From the NCBI GenBank assembly GCA_000435615.1, contig FR881951.1, forward strand, positions 1,674 through 36,287: a stretch of DNA of 34,614 nucleotides. The letters are read 5' to 3'. This DNA is from Firmicutes bacterium CAG:238. Its GTDB lineage: Bacteria > Bacillota > Clostridia > Peptostreptococcales > Anaerovoracaceae. The position numbers and the translations under genes were made by a program. A model generated the notes under the pieces. The model made no database searches and was not told the origin of the DNA. It saw only the letters and a program-made list of their open reading frames with translations. Positions 22,464 to 30,374 of the stretch are shown one piece after another. Within the stretch, counting starts at the first letter, position 1. The number at the start of each line of letters is the position of its first letter.

Positions 22464-23360
22464 ATGGGAATTTTGAAATTAATTATTATCGCAATCGTTG
22501 TTATGATTGTCATCGGTCTTCTTGTGACCAACATCCGAATTGTGCCGCAGGCAAGAGCCTATGTTGTTGAACGACTGGGCGCATACCACGGAACATGGCA
22601 GGTAGGGCTTCACTTTAAAGTGCCTCTGATCGATAAAATCGCACGCAAAGTGTCCCTTAAAGAAAGAGTCATCGACTTCCCGCCACAGCCTGTAATCACA
22701 AAGGATAATGTAACGATGGAAATCGACACGGTTATCTATTTCCAGATCACCGACCCGAAGCTCTATGCTTACGGCGTAGAAAGCCCGATGGACGCGATTG
22801 AAAACCTTACAGCAACAACACTCAGAAACATTATCGGGGAGCTGGAACTCGATGAGTCCCTGACCAGCCGTGAACATATCAATTCAAAGATTCGTCTTGT
22901 GCTCGACGAAGCAACCGACCCGTGGGGAATCAAGATTAACCGTGTAGAGGTTAAGAACATCACCCCGCCTCGCGACATTCAGACAGCAATGGAAAAGCAG
23001 ATGAGAGCCGAGCGTGAAAGACGTGAAGCAATTCTTATCGCAGAAGGTGAAAAGAAATCCGCAATCCTCATCGCGGAAGGTCAGAAAGAAGCGGCTATCC
23101 TTCAGGCTGAAGCAAAGAAGCAGACAGCAATCAAAGAAGCCGAAGGTCAGTCCGAAGCGATCCTCATGCTTAACAAGGCTACCGCTGACGGTCTGAGACT
23201 GATTAAAGAAGCGGAGCTGGATGATGCGGTTATCAAGCTCAAGAGTCTCGAGGCATTCCAAAAGGCTGCCGACGGCCAGGCAACCAAGATTATCATCCCA
23301 TCCGAGATTCAAGGGCTTGCAGGCCTTGCGACGTCGGTGAAGGAACTTGTGAAGGAATAA
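22464..23360 (+). CDS. SPFH/band 7 (stomatin-like) membrane protein
   Basis: A 298-residue protein with an N-terminal membrane anchor (residues 3-25), the SPFH domain (about 25-190: RAYVVERLGAYHGTWQVGLHFKVPLIDKI, TKDNVTMEIDTVIYFQITDP) and an Ala/Glu-rich coiled coil (about 180-245). The coiled coil has repeated ILIAEGEKKSA-type units (EAILIAEGEKKSAILIAEGQKEAAILQAEA). These proteins form large membrane-bound rings and, with NfeD partners, organise membrane domains or restrain FtsH-type proteolysis. GGAGGAG stands ahead of the start. A strong terminator follows the gene. Confidence 0.92.
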   Translation: MGILKLIIIAIVVMIVIGLLVTNIRIVPQARAYVVERLGAYHGTWQVGLHFKVPLIDKIARKVSLKERVIDFPPQPVITKDNVTMEIDTVIYFQITDPKLYAYGVESPMDAIENLTATTLRNIIGELELDESLTSREHINSKIRLVLDEATDPWGIKINRVEVKNITPPRDIQTAMEKQMRAERERREAILIAEGEKKSAILIAEGQKEAAILQAEAKKQTAIKEAEGQSEAILMLNKATADGLRLIKEAELDDAVIKLKSLEAFQKAADGQATKIIIPSEIQGLAGLATSVKELVKE

Positions 23361-23391
23361 AAATAAGAAAAAATAATGTCATACAACACAG

Positions 23392-23418
23392 CCGTCCGCA
23401 CTCCGCGGACGGTTTTTT
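23392..23418 (+). terminator. Terminator of the NfeD-SPFH operon
   Basis: A perfect 8-bp GC-rich stem CCGTCCGC (23392-23399)/GCGGACGG (23405-23412), 5-base loop, then TTTTTT. Confidence 0.92.
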
Positions 23419-23503
23419 AGAATTTTGTTACAATATATGCTTATTTTCTTAGAATTTTGTTGCAGGATTGCTTGTATTTTTTGAGAATTTTGTTACAATA
23501 TAT
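23419..23503 (+). repeat. Degenerate 32/33-bp tandem repeat upstream of the AAA ATPase
   Basis: Three copies begin AGAATTTTGTT at 23419, 23451 and 23484 (spacing 32 and 33). Copies 1 and 3 share 20 identical bases (AGAATTTTGTTACAATATAT); copy 2 diverges after the first 11. Each full copy carries a TACAAT that could act as a -10 box. The last copy, with TTGTAT at 23472-23477 and a 16-bp spacer to TACAAT at 23494-23499, is the likely promoter of the downstream gene. Confidence 0.7.
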
Positions 23504-23523
23504 ACAAGGAGGAGCTGAACAAA

Positions 23524-24885
23524 ATGTTAAAAAGAAAACTTTATTCACAATTAGCGTCCTGGAAAGCTTCAGAAAAAAGAAAGGCTTTCTGTATCATCGG
23601 TGCTAGACAAATTGGCAAAACAACTTTGGTGCGCGAGTTTGCACGCAATAATTACGAATATTTCGCCGAGATAAATTTTATTACGGATTTAAAAGCCTCG
23701 GACATTTTTCAGCAAACCTTTGATGCCGAGACAATCATCACAAATTTAACCGCGTATCTACGCCAGCCGCTGGAAGCCGGCAAGACTTTGATTTTCTTTG
23801 ATGAAATCCAAAAATGTCCGCAGGTCAGAACCGCTATTAAGTTTCTCGTGGAGGACGGACGCTTTGACTATGTCGAATCGGGTTCCCTTTTAGGTGTGAA
23901 TTTTCAGGATGTCCCCTCTTTTCCGGTAGGGTTTGAAGAAATCCATGAGATGTACCCTATGGATTTTGAAGAATTTGCTGCTGCAAACGGTGTTCAGCAA
24001 GAGACCTTCTCCTATCTTTATGACTGTTACTGTAACCGCAAGCCTGTGAGTGAATCCGTTCACAACACGATGAAGAAGCTTTTTTACACATACATTGTTG
24101 TAGGCGGAATGCCGGAAGCGGTTCAGATTTTTGTGGATACGCACGACATCGGGAAGGTTATCAACTACCAAAATACAATCCTGTCACAATATCGGCTTGA
24201 TATTGCACAATATGCCGGAAACGATGATAAAATAAAGATTAAAGCGATTTTTGACAGTATCCCTTCGCAGCTGGACGATAAAAACCGTCGATTTATCGTG
24301 TCTTCCCTGACTCCATCGGCAAGACTGAACCGCTACGAAAACAGTTTTAAATGGCTTACCGATGCGGGCGTGGCACTTGCCTGCTATAATGTAAATGTTC
24401 CCCAGCCTGCGCTGAAATTGAATGAAAAACACAGTTTATTCAAACTCTATATGAACGACACAGGATTACTCTGTGCGGCGTGCATGGAAAATATCCAATT
24501 TGATATTCTAAACGGAAATGTCGGTCTTAATCTGGGCAGCATCCTCGAAAATGCTATCGCGCAGCAGATGAAAGCAAACGGTTTTTCTCTTTACTATTTT
24601 GATTCAAAAAAATACGGCGAGCTTGACTTCGTCATCCAGAATGGTCTGCAAATTGATTTAATCGAAGTAAAATCCGGGAAAGATTACAGGAAGCATCCCG
24701 CGCTGGGCAAAGTTCTTTCTGTAGATAATTGGAAATTCAAGAATGCCTATGTGCTCTGCCAAGGCAATATTGAAGAGCGGAACGGCATCCTATATCTGCC
24801 TTGGTATCTGTCTATCTTTCTAAAGCCTGCACAGATACCTGAGAACATGATTTATGAACTCGATTTGAGCGGTCTTCGGGTTTAA
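23524..24885 (+). CDS. AAA ATPase with DUF4143 domain
   Basis: A 453-residue protein of the AAA_14/DUF4143 type. Walker A GARQIGKTT is at residues 26-34 and Walker B LIFFDEIQ near 88-95, with Asp92 and Glu93. An ESGSLLGV sensor-like segment is near 120. The DUF4143 part begins around residue 210. The end resembles a PD-(D/E)xK nuclease core: ENAIAQQMKANG, then GELDFVIQNG, then IEVKSGKDY. These ATPases are common, patchily distributed accessory genes in Bacillota and Bacteroidota with unproven function. AAGGAGG precedes the ATG. It is a monocistronic unit between two terminator-like hairpins, consistent with acquisition as a cassette. Confidence 0.88.
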   Translation: MLKRKLYSQLASWKASEKRKAFCIIGARQIGKTTLVREFARNNYEYFAEINFITDLKASDIFQQTFDAETIITNLTAYLRQPLEAGKTLIFFDEIQKCPQVRTAIKFLVEDGRFDYVESGSLLGVNFQDVPSFPVGFEEIHEMYPMDFEEFAAANGVQQETFSYLYDCYCNRKPVSESVHNTMKKLFYTYIVVGGMPEAVQIFVDTHDIGKVINYQNTILSQYRLDIAQYAGNDDKIKIKAIFDSIPSQLDDKNRRFIVSSLTPSARLNRYENSFKWLTDAGVALACYNVNVPQPALKLNEKHSLFKLYMNDTGLLCAACMENIQFDILNGNVGLNLGSILENAIAQQMKANGFSLYYFDSKKYGELDFVIQNGLQIDLIEVKSGKDYRKHPALGKVLSVDNWKFKNAYVLCQGNIEERNGILYLPWYLSIFLKPAQIPENMIYELDLSGLRV

Positions 24886-24892
24886 AATGCAA

Positions 24893-24935
24893 GGAGGGCA
24901 CACATCCTTTAGCCCATTGCAAATGTGTACCCTCC
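24893..24935. terminator. Inverted repeat/terminator between the AAA ATPase and amidohydrolase genes
   Basis: 13-base arms GGAGGGCACACAT (24893-24905) and ATGTGTACCCTCC (24923-24935) with one C/A mismatch on the plus strand that becomes a U-G pair in minus-strand RNA. The minus-strand stem is followed by TTGCATTTT. It lies between convergent genes. Confidence 0.6.
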
Positions 24936-24982
24936 GTAAAATTATAATATGCAATTCAATAGTCTGCCTTCGAGGCCCTATG

Positions 24983-26605
24983 TTATACTGTTCGATCAAA
25001 TAATTTTTTTCCTGCTAAATAAGTTTTTTCAATTTTAATGTTTTTTATTTCGTCAGCGGATGTGTTTCTGATATCTTCGTTAATTATAACGAAATCCGCC
25101 GATTTACCTGTTTTTATGCTTCCTTTGCTATCCTCGCAAAAGCATGCATAAGCACTATTGATCGTAAACAATCTTAATGACTCTTCCAATGTCAAGTCTT
25201 GCTCAGGTTTCCAGCCGCCAGCAGGATTTCCGTTCAAATCCTTTCTTGTCATTGCTGCATATATGTTTTCCATAATATCTAGACTTTCAACAGGGCAATC
25301 TGAACTTCCTGTAGTATGTAACCCTTTGTCGAGAAAACTTTTCCAATCGTATGCCGTCGCCGCTCTTTTCGCTCCAAGTCTGTCATCCAAAATCTTTAGG
25401 TCGTAATTTAAGAAAATCGGCTGGATATACGCAATTAGGTTCAATCTCTTCATTCTGTCAAGCTGCTCCGGAGTTGTCACTTGGCAATGGATAATACCAT
25501 GTCTCTCATTTAATCTCGGATAATTTACCTTAGCTTCTTCAATCGAGTTCATAACCTCATCAACGGCACCGTCTCCTATTGCATGAATAGCAACTTGCAT
25601 TCCTGCCTCATGGCACATTTTAACCATCGATTTAAGATCCTCCGTTTCAAATTGAAGTATACCCCTCTGGTTAGGTGCATCACTATACGGCTCGTTAAGG
25701 TAAGCCGTTCTTGCACCTAATGCCCCATCAGATAAAAGCTTTAATGGTCCAAGAGTAAATAGGCCGTTACCCATGTTCCATCCCGTGTGATATCCGTGGT
25801 CAAGGAAGTCTCGGATTTTTTCTACGGCCGGGAGATTGCATTGTTCATAAACTCTTATTTTTAATTTTCCCTCTTCAATGAGCTCTCTGTATGCCTGGAT
25901 TACTTTTTGATAATTTGTCGGTACATCTTTGAAATCGTCAGAATGAATTTCCACTATACCATGAGCGAGCGCTTCCTCTTGTGCAAGCAAAATGAGATCT
26001 TTGATTTCTTCGGTTTCTTTCTCCGGAATTGCATCTAAGATACAAGCCCTTGCTCTTTCTCGAAAAATTCCCAAAGGTCTGCCATTTTCGTCGAGGTCAA
26101 TCTGTCCGCCTTCAATTTCAGGTGCACTCTCCGACATTCCAATTAATTCGAGTCCTTTGCTGTTTGTGACAATCACATGTCCGCATGTTCGTACAAAGCA
26201 CAGCGGATGTTCAGTAGTGATTTTATCCAAATCATATCTTGTTATAAACCGTGGTTCATCCTTAAACTTATCATGATTCCAGCCTCTGCCTCTAACCCAT
26301 TTGCCAGCAGGTACTTTATTGTCCTCTATGTATTTTCTGCTCATATCTATTAAATTTTGAATACTGTCGCAGTCATTGTGATTAATATCCTTTAGCAGCA
26401 TTCCTAATGATAGTATGTGCATGTGTGTTTCAAAAAAAGCAGGAAGAACCGTCTTTCCTTTTAAGTCTATTTTTTCATCATAATTTATATCGACAAGCAG
26501 TTCTTCATTTCCAACTTTTGCGAACTGACCATCTTCTACGATAAATGCAGTACAATCATCCCCTTCCAATGTTACTACCTTACCGTTATAATACACCCTT
26601 CTCAT
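24983..26605 (-). CDS. YtcJ-type metal-dependent amidohydrolase
   Basis: A 540-residue amidohydrolase-superfamily enzyme (Amidohydro_3/YtcJ group). Visible are the first metal motif ETHMHIL after LKGKTVLPAFF, VEIHSDDFKDV, a conserved GPLKLLSDGALGARTAYL, the second-metal HAIGDGAVDEV, HCQVTTPEQLDRM, and the late TTGSSDCPVES. The C-terminus returns to the beta-sandwich (KTGKSADFVIINEDI). Such enzymes hydrolyse amide or related bonds of small molecules; the substrate is unknown. I start at the ATG at 26603-26605, preceded by GGAGGATAAA; the frame is open to 26653 without a good site. It is downstream of nhaC and separated by a 29-nt hairpin. Confidence 0.88.
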   Translation of the reverse strand: MRRVYYNGKVVTLEGDDCTAFIVEDGQFAKVGNEELLVDINYDEKIDLKGKTVLPAFFETHMHILSLGMLLKDINHNDCDSIQNLIDMSRKYIEDNKVPAGKWVRGRGWNHDKFKDEPRFITRYDLDKITTEHPLCFVRTCGHVIVTNSKGLELIGMSESAPEIEGGQIDLDENGRPLGIFRERARACILDAIPEKETEEIKDLILLAQEEALAHGIVEIHSDDFKDVPTNYQKVIQAYRELIEEGKLKIRVYEQCNLPAVEKIRDFLDHGYHTGWNMGNGLFTLGPLKLLSDGALGARTAYLNEPYSDAPNQRGILQFETEDLKSMVKMCHEAGMQVAIHAIGDGAVDEVMNSIEEAKVNYPRLNERHGIIHCQVTTPEQLDRMKRLNLIAYIQPIFLNYDLKILDDRLGAKRAATAYDWKSFLDKGLHTTGSSDCPVESLDIMENIYAAMTRKDLNGNPAGGWKPEQDLTLEESLRLFTINSAYACFCEDSKGSIKTGKSADFVIINEDIRNTSADEIKNIKIEKTYLAGKKLFDRTV

Positions 26606-26629
26606 TTTATCCTCCGTTCCTAATATTGA

Positions 26630-26658
26630 GCCGGGCAGTAAAATACTTACCACCCGGC
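26630..26658 (-). other. Intercistronic hairpin between nhaC and the amidohydrolase
   Basis: On the minus strand GCCGGGTGGTAA (from 26658) can pair with TTACTGCCCGGC (to 26630), giving 12 pairs including two G-U and a 5-base loop. It ends 10 bases before the ribosome binding region of the amidohydrolase and lacks a T-run. It is more likely an RNA-processing or stability element than a terminator. Confidence 0.6.
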
Positions 26659-26671
26659 CACTTTAATTTTA

Positions 26672-28072
26672 TTATGCTTCCGCAATTTCTTCTGTTTTGT
26701 CTGCACGAGCAATCGTAAATCCTGTTAAGATGTAGATTAATGCGAAGCCCATTCCTAAGTATGTAATCGGTGCATAGAGTACGAAATCCCAAACCGGAAG
26801 TCCTAATGTACTTGAGTAAAATGCTCCTGACAACGACCAAGGAATAAGTGGTGCTGTAGCTGTACCAGTATCTTCTAACATTCTGGACAGATTTGTACGT
26901 TTCAAACCAAACTTGTCATATAAATCTTTTGTCATGTTTCCGATAACAACAAATGATACATAGTAGCTTACTACGATTAAGAACAGCACTAAATGAAGTA
27001 ATGCTACCGTAATCATCATCTGTTTGTCGTTCTTCACCGCTTTTGACAGTTTCTCAACGATGATCTCAACTGTACCGGAGGCTTTTAACGGTCCGCCGAA
27101 CACGCCTGCTGCCAATACAAGTACGATTGTGCTCAACATGCTGCTAAGTCCGCCTCTCAGAACCATTGTATCAACGATGTCAATGCCTGTTGATTCAGTA
27201 TAACCCTTACCCATCGCAAATATTACATCTGAGAATGATGCACCTTGGAAAATCCAAGCAAGAACCATTGCGGTTAAAATTCCCGAGAAGAATGTCGGTA
27301 TTGTAGGTTTCTTTAATACAATAAGAGTAACTACAACGATTGGTGGAATAAGCATTATTACATTGATATTGAAGGTGCTCTGTAGTGTTTCCATAATTGC
27401 GCTATAATCATCGCCTGCCATGCTCTGGCCTGCATATTTTGCACCCAATACTCCATATAATACCAATGAAACAATAAGGGATGGGACGGTTGTAAGTAAC
27501 ATATATTTGATGTGATCAATTATATTTACCTCCGCAACGGCCGCTGCCATTACAGTTGTATCTGATAACGGTGAAAGCTTATCTCCAAACAACGCGCCTG
27601 CTGTTACTGCTCCCGCTGTGTAAGCAAGTGGAATTCCCAATCCCGCTGACACCCCCATTAATGCCACACCTACTGTTGATACGGTCCCCCATGAAGTGCC
27701 GGTCATAACAGACATAATCGCAGCAATGAGACAAGTCATTACTAAGAAAATTCCCGGACTTAAGAATTTCATTCCGTAATAAATCATTGTCGGAATTGTA
27801 CCCGAAATCATCCATGTACCAACAAGCAGGCCTACGCACATCAAAATCATTAAAGGCGAGGCCATTGACTTAAAATTTTCTTTAACTTCATGTTCAATAT
27901 CTTCCCATTTAATTCCCCAAATCATGGCAAGTGCACTTACCGCCGCTGCCGCACATAACAGAGATACGGATGTGTCCCCTCCGATCTTTGCTTTTACAAC
28001 AAAAATCGTCACAACTGCGATAAGAAGCAAAATCATAGCTTTCGCAAAACTTAATTTCTTCTTCTCTTCCAT
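26672..28072 (-). CDS. nhaC: NhaC family Na+/H+ antiporter-like transporter (copy 1)
   Basis: A 466-residue polytopic membrane protein with about 11-12 helices. NhaC-family segments are clear: TGTSWGTVSTVGVALMGVSAGLGIP, GALFGDKLSPLSDTTVMAAAVAEVNIIDHIKYML, and EDTGTATAPLIPWSLSGAFYSSTLG. Characterised NhaC relatives exchange Na+ for H+ or, in the MleN-like branch, malate/lactate with Na+. The position next to an amidohydrolase and carboxylate-carrier genes makes an organic-anion/Na+ exchange role possible here. It uses AAGGAAAGGA ahead of the start and lies downstream of the LysR gene. The second NhaC in the window (30375-31745) is only distantly similar. Confidence 0.88.
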   Translation of the reverse strand: MEEKKKLSFAKAMILLLIAVVTIFVVKAKIGGDTSVSLLCAAAAVSALAMIWGIKWEDIEHEVKENFKSMASPLMILMCVGLLVGTWMISGTIPTMIYYGMKFLSPGIFLVMTCLIAAIMSVMTGTSWGTVSTVGVALMGVSAGLGIPLAYTAGAVTAGALFGDKLSPLSDTTVMAAAVAEVNIIDHIKYMLLTTVPSLIVSLVLYGVLGAKYAGQSMAGDDYSAIMETLQSTFNINVIMLIPPIVVVTLIVLKKPTIPTFFSGILTAMVLAWIFQGASFSDVIFAMGKGYTESTGIDIVDTMVLRGGLSSMLSTIVLVLAAGVFGGPLKASGTVEIIVEKLSKAVKNDKQMMITVALLHLVLFLIVVSYYVSFVVIGNMTKDLYDKFGLKRTNLSRMLEDTGTATAPLIPWSLSGAFYSSTLGLPVWDFVLYAPITYLGMGFALIYILTGFTIARADKTEEIAEA

Positions 28073-28141
28073 AAGTTTGTCCTTTCCTTGTTACAAAAAT
28101 AACTTTTCTATCGTTTTGTTATGAAGCTTCACCTATTCTAA

Positions 28142-28170
28142 ATGTAAATAATAATGCTTAAAAGTTCCAA
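28142..28170 (-). promoter_or_regulatory. Predicted promoter of nhaC-amidohydrolase
   Basis: Minus-strand TTGGAA (28165-28170), 17-bp spacer, TTACAT (28142-28147). The -35 lies in a 12-bp element also present ahead of madL. Confidence 0.45.
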
Positions 28171-28186
28171 TATAAGTTAATTTATA
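28165..28186 (-). promoter_or_regulatory. Candidate LysR-regulator site, copy A
   Basis: Minus-strand reading TATA-AATTAACT-TATATTGGAA. The last 12 bases, CTTATATTGGAA (28165-28176), are identical to those upstream of madL, and the TATA-N8-TATA spacing is the same. It overlaps the predicted -35 of the nhaC promoter. Confidence 0.5.
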
Positions 28187-28203
28187 CTTTTATGCCTTCA
28201 AAG

Positions 28204-29085
28204 CTATAGAAAGGGGTTTGTACTAAAATACTCCACAAGGAAATTATAAAACAATCTTGCTGCATAACTTTTGTAATATGGTCTGTTCCACCTAACATAA
28301 ACACTTCTTTTGCATGGGGGCTGAAATTCAAGAAATTCAACATTTGTTTTTTCCTCCAGCACCCATGTCATTTCAGGGAAAAAAGTAACCCCTTCCCCTG
28401 CCATTATCATTCTGCGAAGCGTCACAGGACTGTCCGTTTCTACAACAATATTCGGCTTCACATTTGCCTCCTTTAAATAGTAATCAACTACATCTCTTAC
28501 CGGTCGTCCCTTAACCAATGATATTATCGGAATTTTTGTTAAAGCATTTATCGACAGCATACTACCTTGTGTGTATTTCTCTTTTTCGCCCTTAGGTACG
28601 GCCAGGAGAATGTCTTCCGTAACAAGGATTGTTGAGCCTTCCGGTTCTTTGCCCGGCACAGCTGAATTAACAATGAGATCTAAAGAGGAATCAGAATCGT
28701 CCTCATGATAATGCTGCAAAACTCGGATTTGTATATTGGGATATAACCGCCTGAAATTTCCTATTATATCAATCAACATGCTTGACATCGAGTAAAAGCC
28801 GACGCTTACCTGCAAGTCTTTTCTCTTCTTTAATTCGCTGAGATCCGTTCTCATTTCATCAAGCGAATTCATGATTTGTGTACAATAGTGCAGAAAAACC
28901 TCACCGTTCTTGTTTAAAGTGATGTTTCTTCCGTTTCTATCAAAAAACTCCATTTCAAATTCATCTTCGAGCCTCGATATCATTCTTGATAAAGATGGCT
29001 GAGATACATTGAGTTCGTCTGCAGCCTGTGTCAATGTTCTGGAATTTGCGATTTTGTAAAAATATTTCAGCTGTAATAATTCCAT
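28204..29085 (-). CDS. LysR family transcriptional regulator
   Basis: A 293-residue LysR-type regulator. The winged HTH at residues 1-62 is textbook: LLQLKYFYKIANSRTLTQAADELNVSQPSLSRMISRLEDEF. The rest is the two-lobed effector-binding domain (about 90-293). It sits at the centre of the accessory cluster, upstream of nhaC and the amidohydrolase and divergent from madL. A shared element in both outward promoters suggests it controls both arms, with an effector likely to be the transported or hydrolysed compound (inference). Its own promoter overlaps that of madL. Confidence 0.92.
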   Translation of the reverse strand: MELLQLKYFYKIANSRTLTQAADELNVSQPSLSRMISRLEDEFEMEFFDRNGRNITLNKNGEVFLHYCTQIMNSLDEMRTDLSELKKRKDLQVSVGFYSMSSMLIDIIGNFRRLYPNIQIRVLQHYHEDDSDSSLDLIVNSAVPGKEPEGSTILVTEDILLAVPKGEKEKYTQGSMLSINALTKIPIISLVKGRPVRDVVDYYLKEANVKPNIVVETDSPVTLRRMIMAGEGVTFFPEMTWVLEEKTNVEFLEFQPPCKRSVYVRWNRPYYKSYAARLFYNFLVEYFSTNPFL

Positions 29086-29126
29086 TCTGATTTCCTCCCA
29101 TTTATAACATTAAGTCAATCTGTTTA

Positions 29127-29146
29127 TATCATATCTTATATTGGAA
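29127..29146 (+). promoter_or_regulatory. Candidate LysR-regulator site, copy B
   Basis: Plus-strand TATCATATCTTATATTGGAA region; CTTATATTGGAA (29135-29146) is identical to copy A. It overlaps the madL -35 and the predicted LysR -10 (TAAGAT, minus strand, 29133-29138). Confidence 0.5.
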
Positions 29147-29161
29147 GAAGAAAAAAATCAA
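29133..29161 (-). promoter_or_regulatory. Predicted promoter of the LysR gene
   Basis: Minus-strand TTGATT (29156-29161), 17-bp spacer, TAAGAT (29133-29138). It runs face to face through the madL promoter, so regulator bound at copy B could repress its own gene. Confidence 0.4.
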
Positions 29162-29170
29162 TAGTATACT
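29141..29170 (+). promoter_or_regulatory. Predicted promoter of the madL operon
   Basis: TTGGAA (29141-29146), 18-bp spacer, TATACT (29165-29170), 46 bp before the madL start. Confidence 0.5.
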
Positions 29171-29216
29171 TTTTCACAGATAATTACAGCTTATATTACA
29201 GAAAAGAGGGATAGAT

Positions 29217-29594
29217 ATGATAACTGGGGTTGCAACAATTGCGGGATGTATGTTTGCAGGTTTCTTCGCAGGAGATATTATCGGCCAAGTTATAGGCGTT
29301 GGTTCAAATGTCGGGGGCGTTGGATTCGCAATGTTTTTACTTTTGATCGTCACTGATAAACTTAAGCAGAAAGGGAAACTTACCCAAAATATTTCAGATG
29401 GAATACAATTTTGGCAGTCCATGTATATTCCGATTGTAATAGCAATGACAGCAACGCAAAATGTTGTTGCTGCTGTCAGTTCCGGGATCTTGGCTATAGC
29501 TGCCGGTGTTGCAGTCGTACTGGTGGGGTTTATAATTGTTTGGCTTTCAAGCTTCTTGCCGGATAAAAACAATAAAGAAAAGGAGTTCGCATAA
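29217..29594 (+). CDS. madL: MadL-like subunit of a malonate:Na+ symporter-type carrier
   Basis: A 125-residue membrane protein with about three to four helices. Length and sequence fit MadL: GCMFAGFFAGDIIGQVIGVGSNVGGVGFAMFLLLIVTDKL and IQFWQSMYIPIVIAMTATQNVVAA. MadL and MadM together form the malonate:sodium symporter in malonate-degrading bacteria. It starts at 29217 with AGAGGGA upstream and is followed three bases later by madM. No malonate decarboxylase genes are in this window, so the true substrate may be another carboxylate. Confidence 0.85.
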   Translation: MITGVATIAGCMFAGFFAGDIIGQVIGVGSNVGGVGFAMFLLLIVTDKLKQKGKLTQNISDGIQFWQSMYIPIVIAMTATQNVVAAVSSGILAIAAGVAVVLVGFIIVWLSSFLPDKNNKEKEFA

Positions 29595-29597
29595 TTT

Positions 29598-30365
29598 ATG
29601 AATATCATTGAAATTATAAAAAATATTTTTATCAACAATGCCTTCGTCATGTCATTTTTGTTTATTGCCTTGGGCGTTTTCGTCTCAAGTGTAATTTCAA
29701 AATATATCTTTAAAGGCAAATTACCTTCCTCCGCGGTTGCTATCATTGTAGGGTTGATTGCAGCCTATATCGGGGGTATAATTACCGGAGGAAGTAATGG
29801 TATTGCAGATATCGATGTTTTTACCGGTATCGGAATTCTTGGTGGAAGCAGTCTTCGCGATTTTGCAATTATTTCAACCGCCTACGGTGCTAGTTTATCC
29901 GAATTGAAACGTTCCGGGCTTATTGGAGCCGTTTCCCTAATTGTTGGGGTGAGTTTTGCTTTTGTTCTCGGAACGGTCTTTGCAGTTATGTTTGGATATA
30001 CAGACCCCGTTGAAATTACGACGATTGCTGCAGGCACAGTAACATTTATCACCGGTGCAGTTACCGGAAGCGCGGTTGGAGCATCCTCAGACATAATCGC
30101 ACTAGCCATTGCTATCGGTGTTGTTAAATCCATCGTTGTGATGATTGCAACACCTTTGCTTGCGAAAGCAATGAGATTAGATAATTTCCGCTCCGCTATG
30201 GTCTACGGAGGCATCATGGGTACCACTTCCGGTGTCTCGGCGGGCCTTGCGGCGACGGATCAAAAGCTTGTTCCGTATGGAGCAATGACGGCAACCTTCT
30301 TTACAGGCCTTGCATGTTTACTTTGCCCTACGGTTTTCTATGGGCTGGTTAATATTGCTTTTTAG
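29598..30365 (+). CDS. madM: MadM-like subunit of a malonate:Na+ symporter-type carrier
   Basis: A 255-residue polytopic protein, the larger partner of MadL. It has about eight hydrophobic segments and the conserved GGSSLRDFAIISTAYGASLSELKRSG, AAGTVTFITGAVTGSAVGASSDIIALAIAIGVVKS and GTTSGVSAGLAATDQKLVPYGAMTATFFTGL. It uses AAAAGGAG located at the madL end. The family's only established substrate is malonate, driven by Na+. The downstream NhaC would be suited to re-exporting or balancing Na+. Confidence 0.87.
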   Translation: MNIIEIIKNIFINNAFVMSFLFIALGVFVSSVISKYIFKGKLPSSAVAIIVGLIAAYIGGIITGGSNGIADIDVFTGIGILGGSSLRDFAIISTAYGASLSELKRSGLIGAVSLIVGVSFAFVLGTVFAVMFGYTDPVEITTIAAGTVTFITGAVTGSAVGASSDIIALAIAIGVVKSIVVMIATPLLAKAMRLDNFRSAMVYGGIMGTTSGVSAGLAATDQKLVPYGAMTATFFTGLACLLCPTVFYGLVNIAF

Positions 30366-30374
30366 GTGATACAT

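Noticed and set aside
23419..23503. CRISPR array
   Set aside because: Only three degenerate copies directly abut, with no unique spacers, and no cas genes are nearby.
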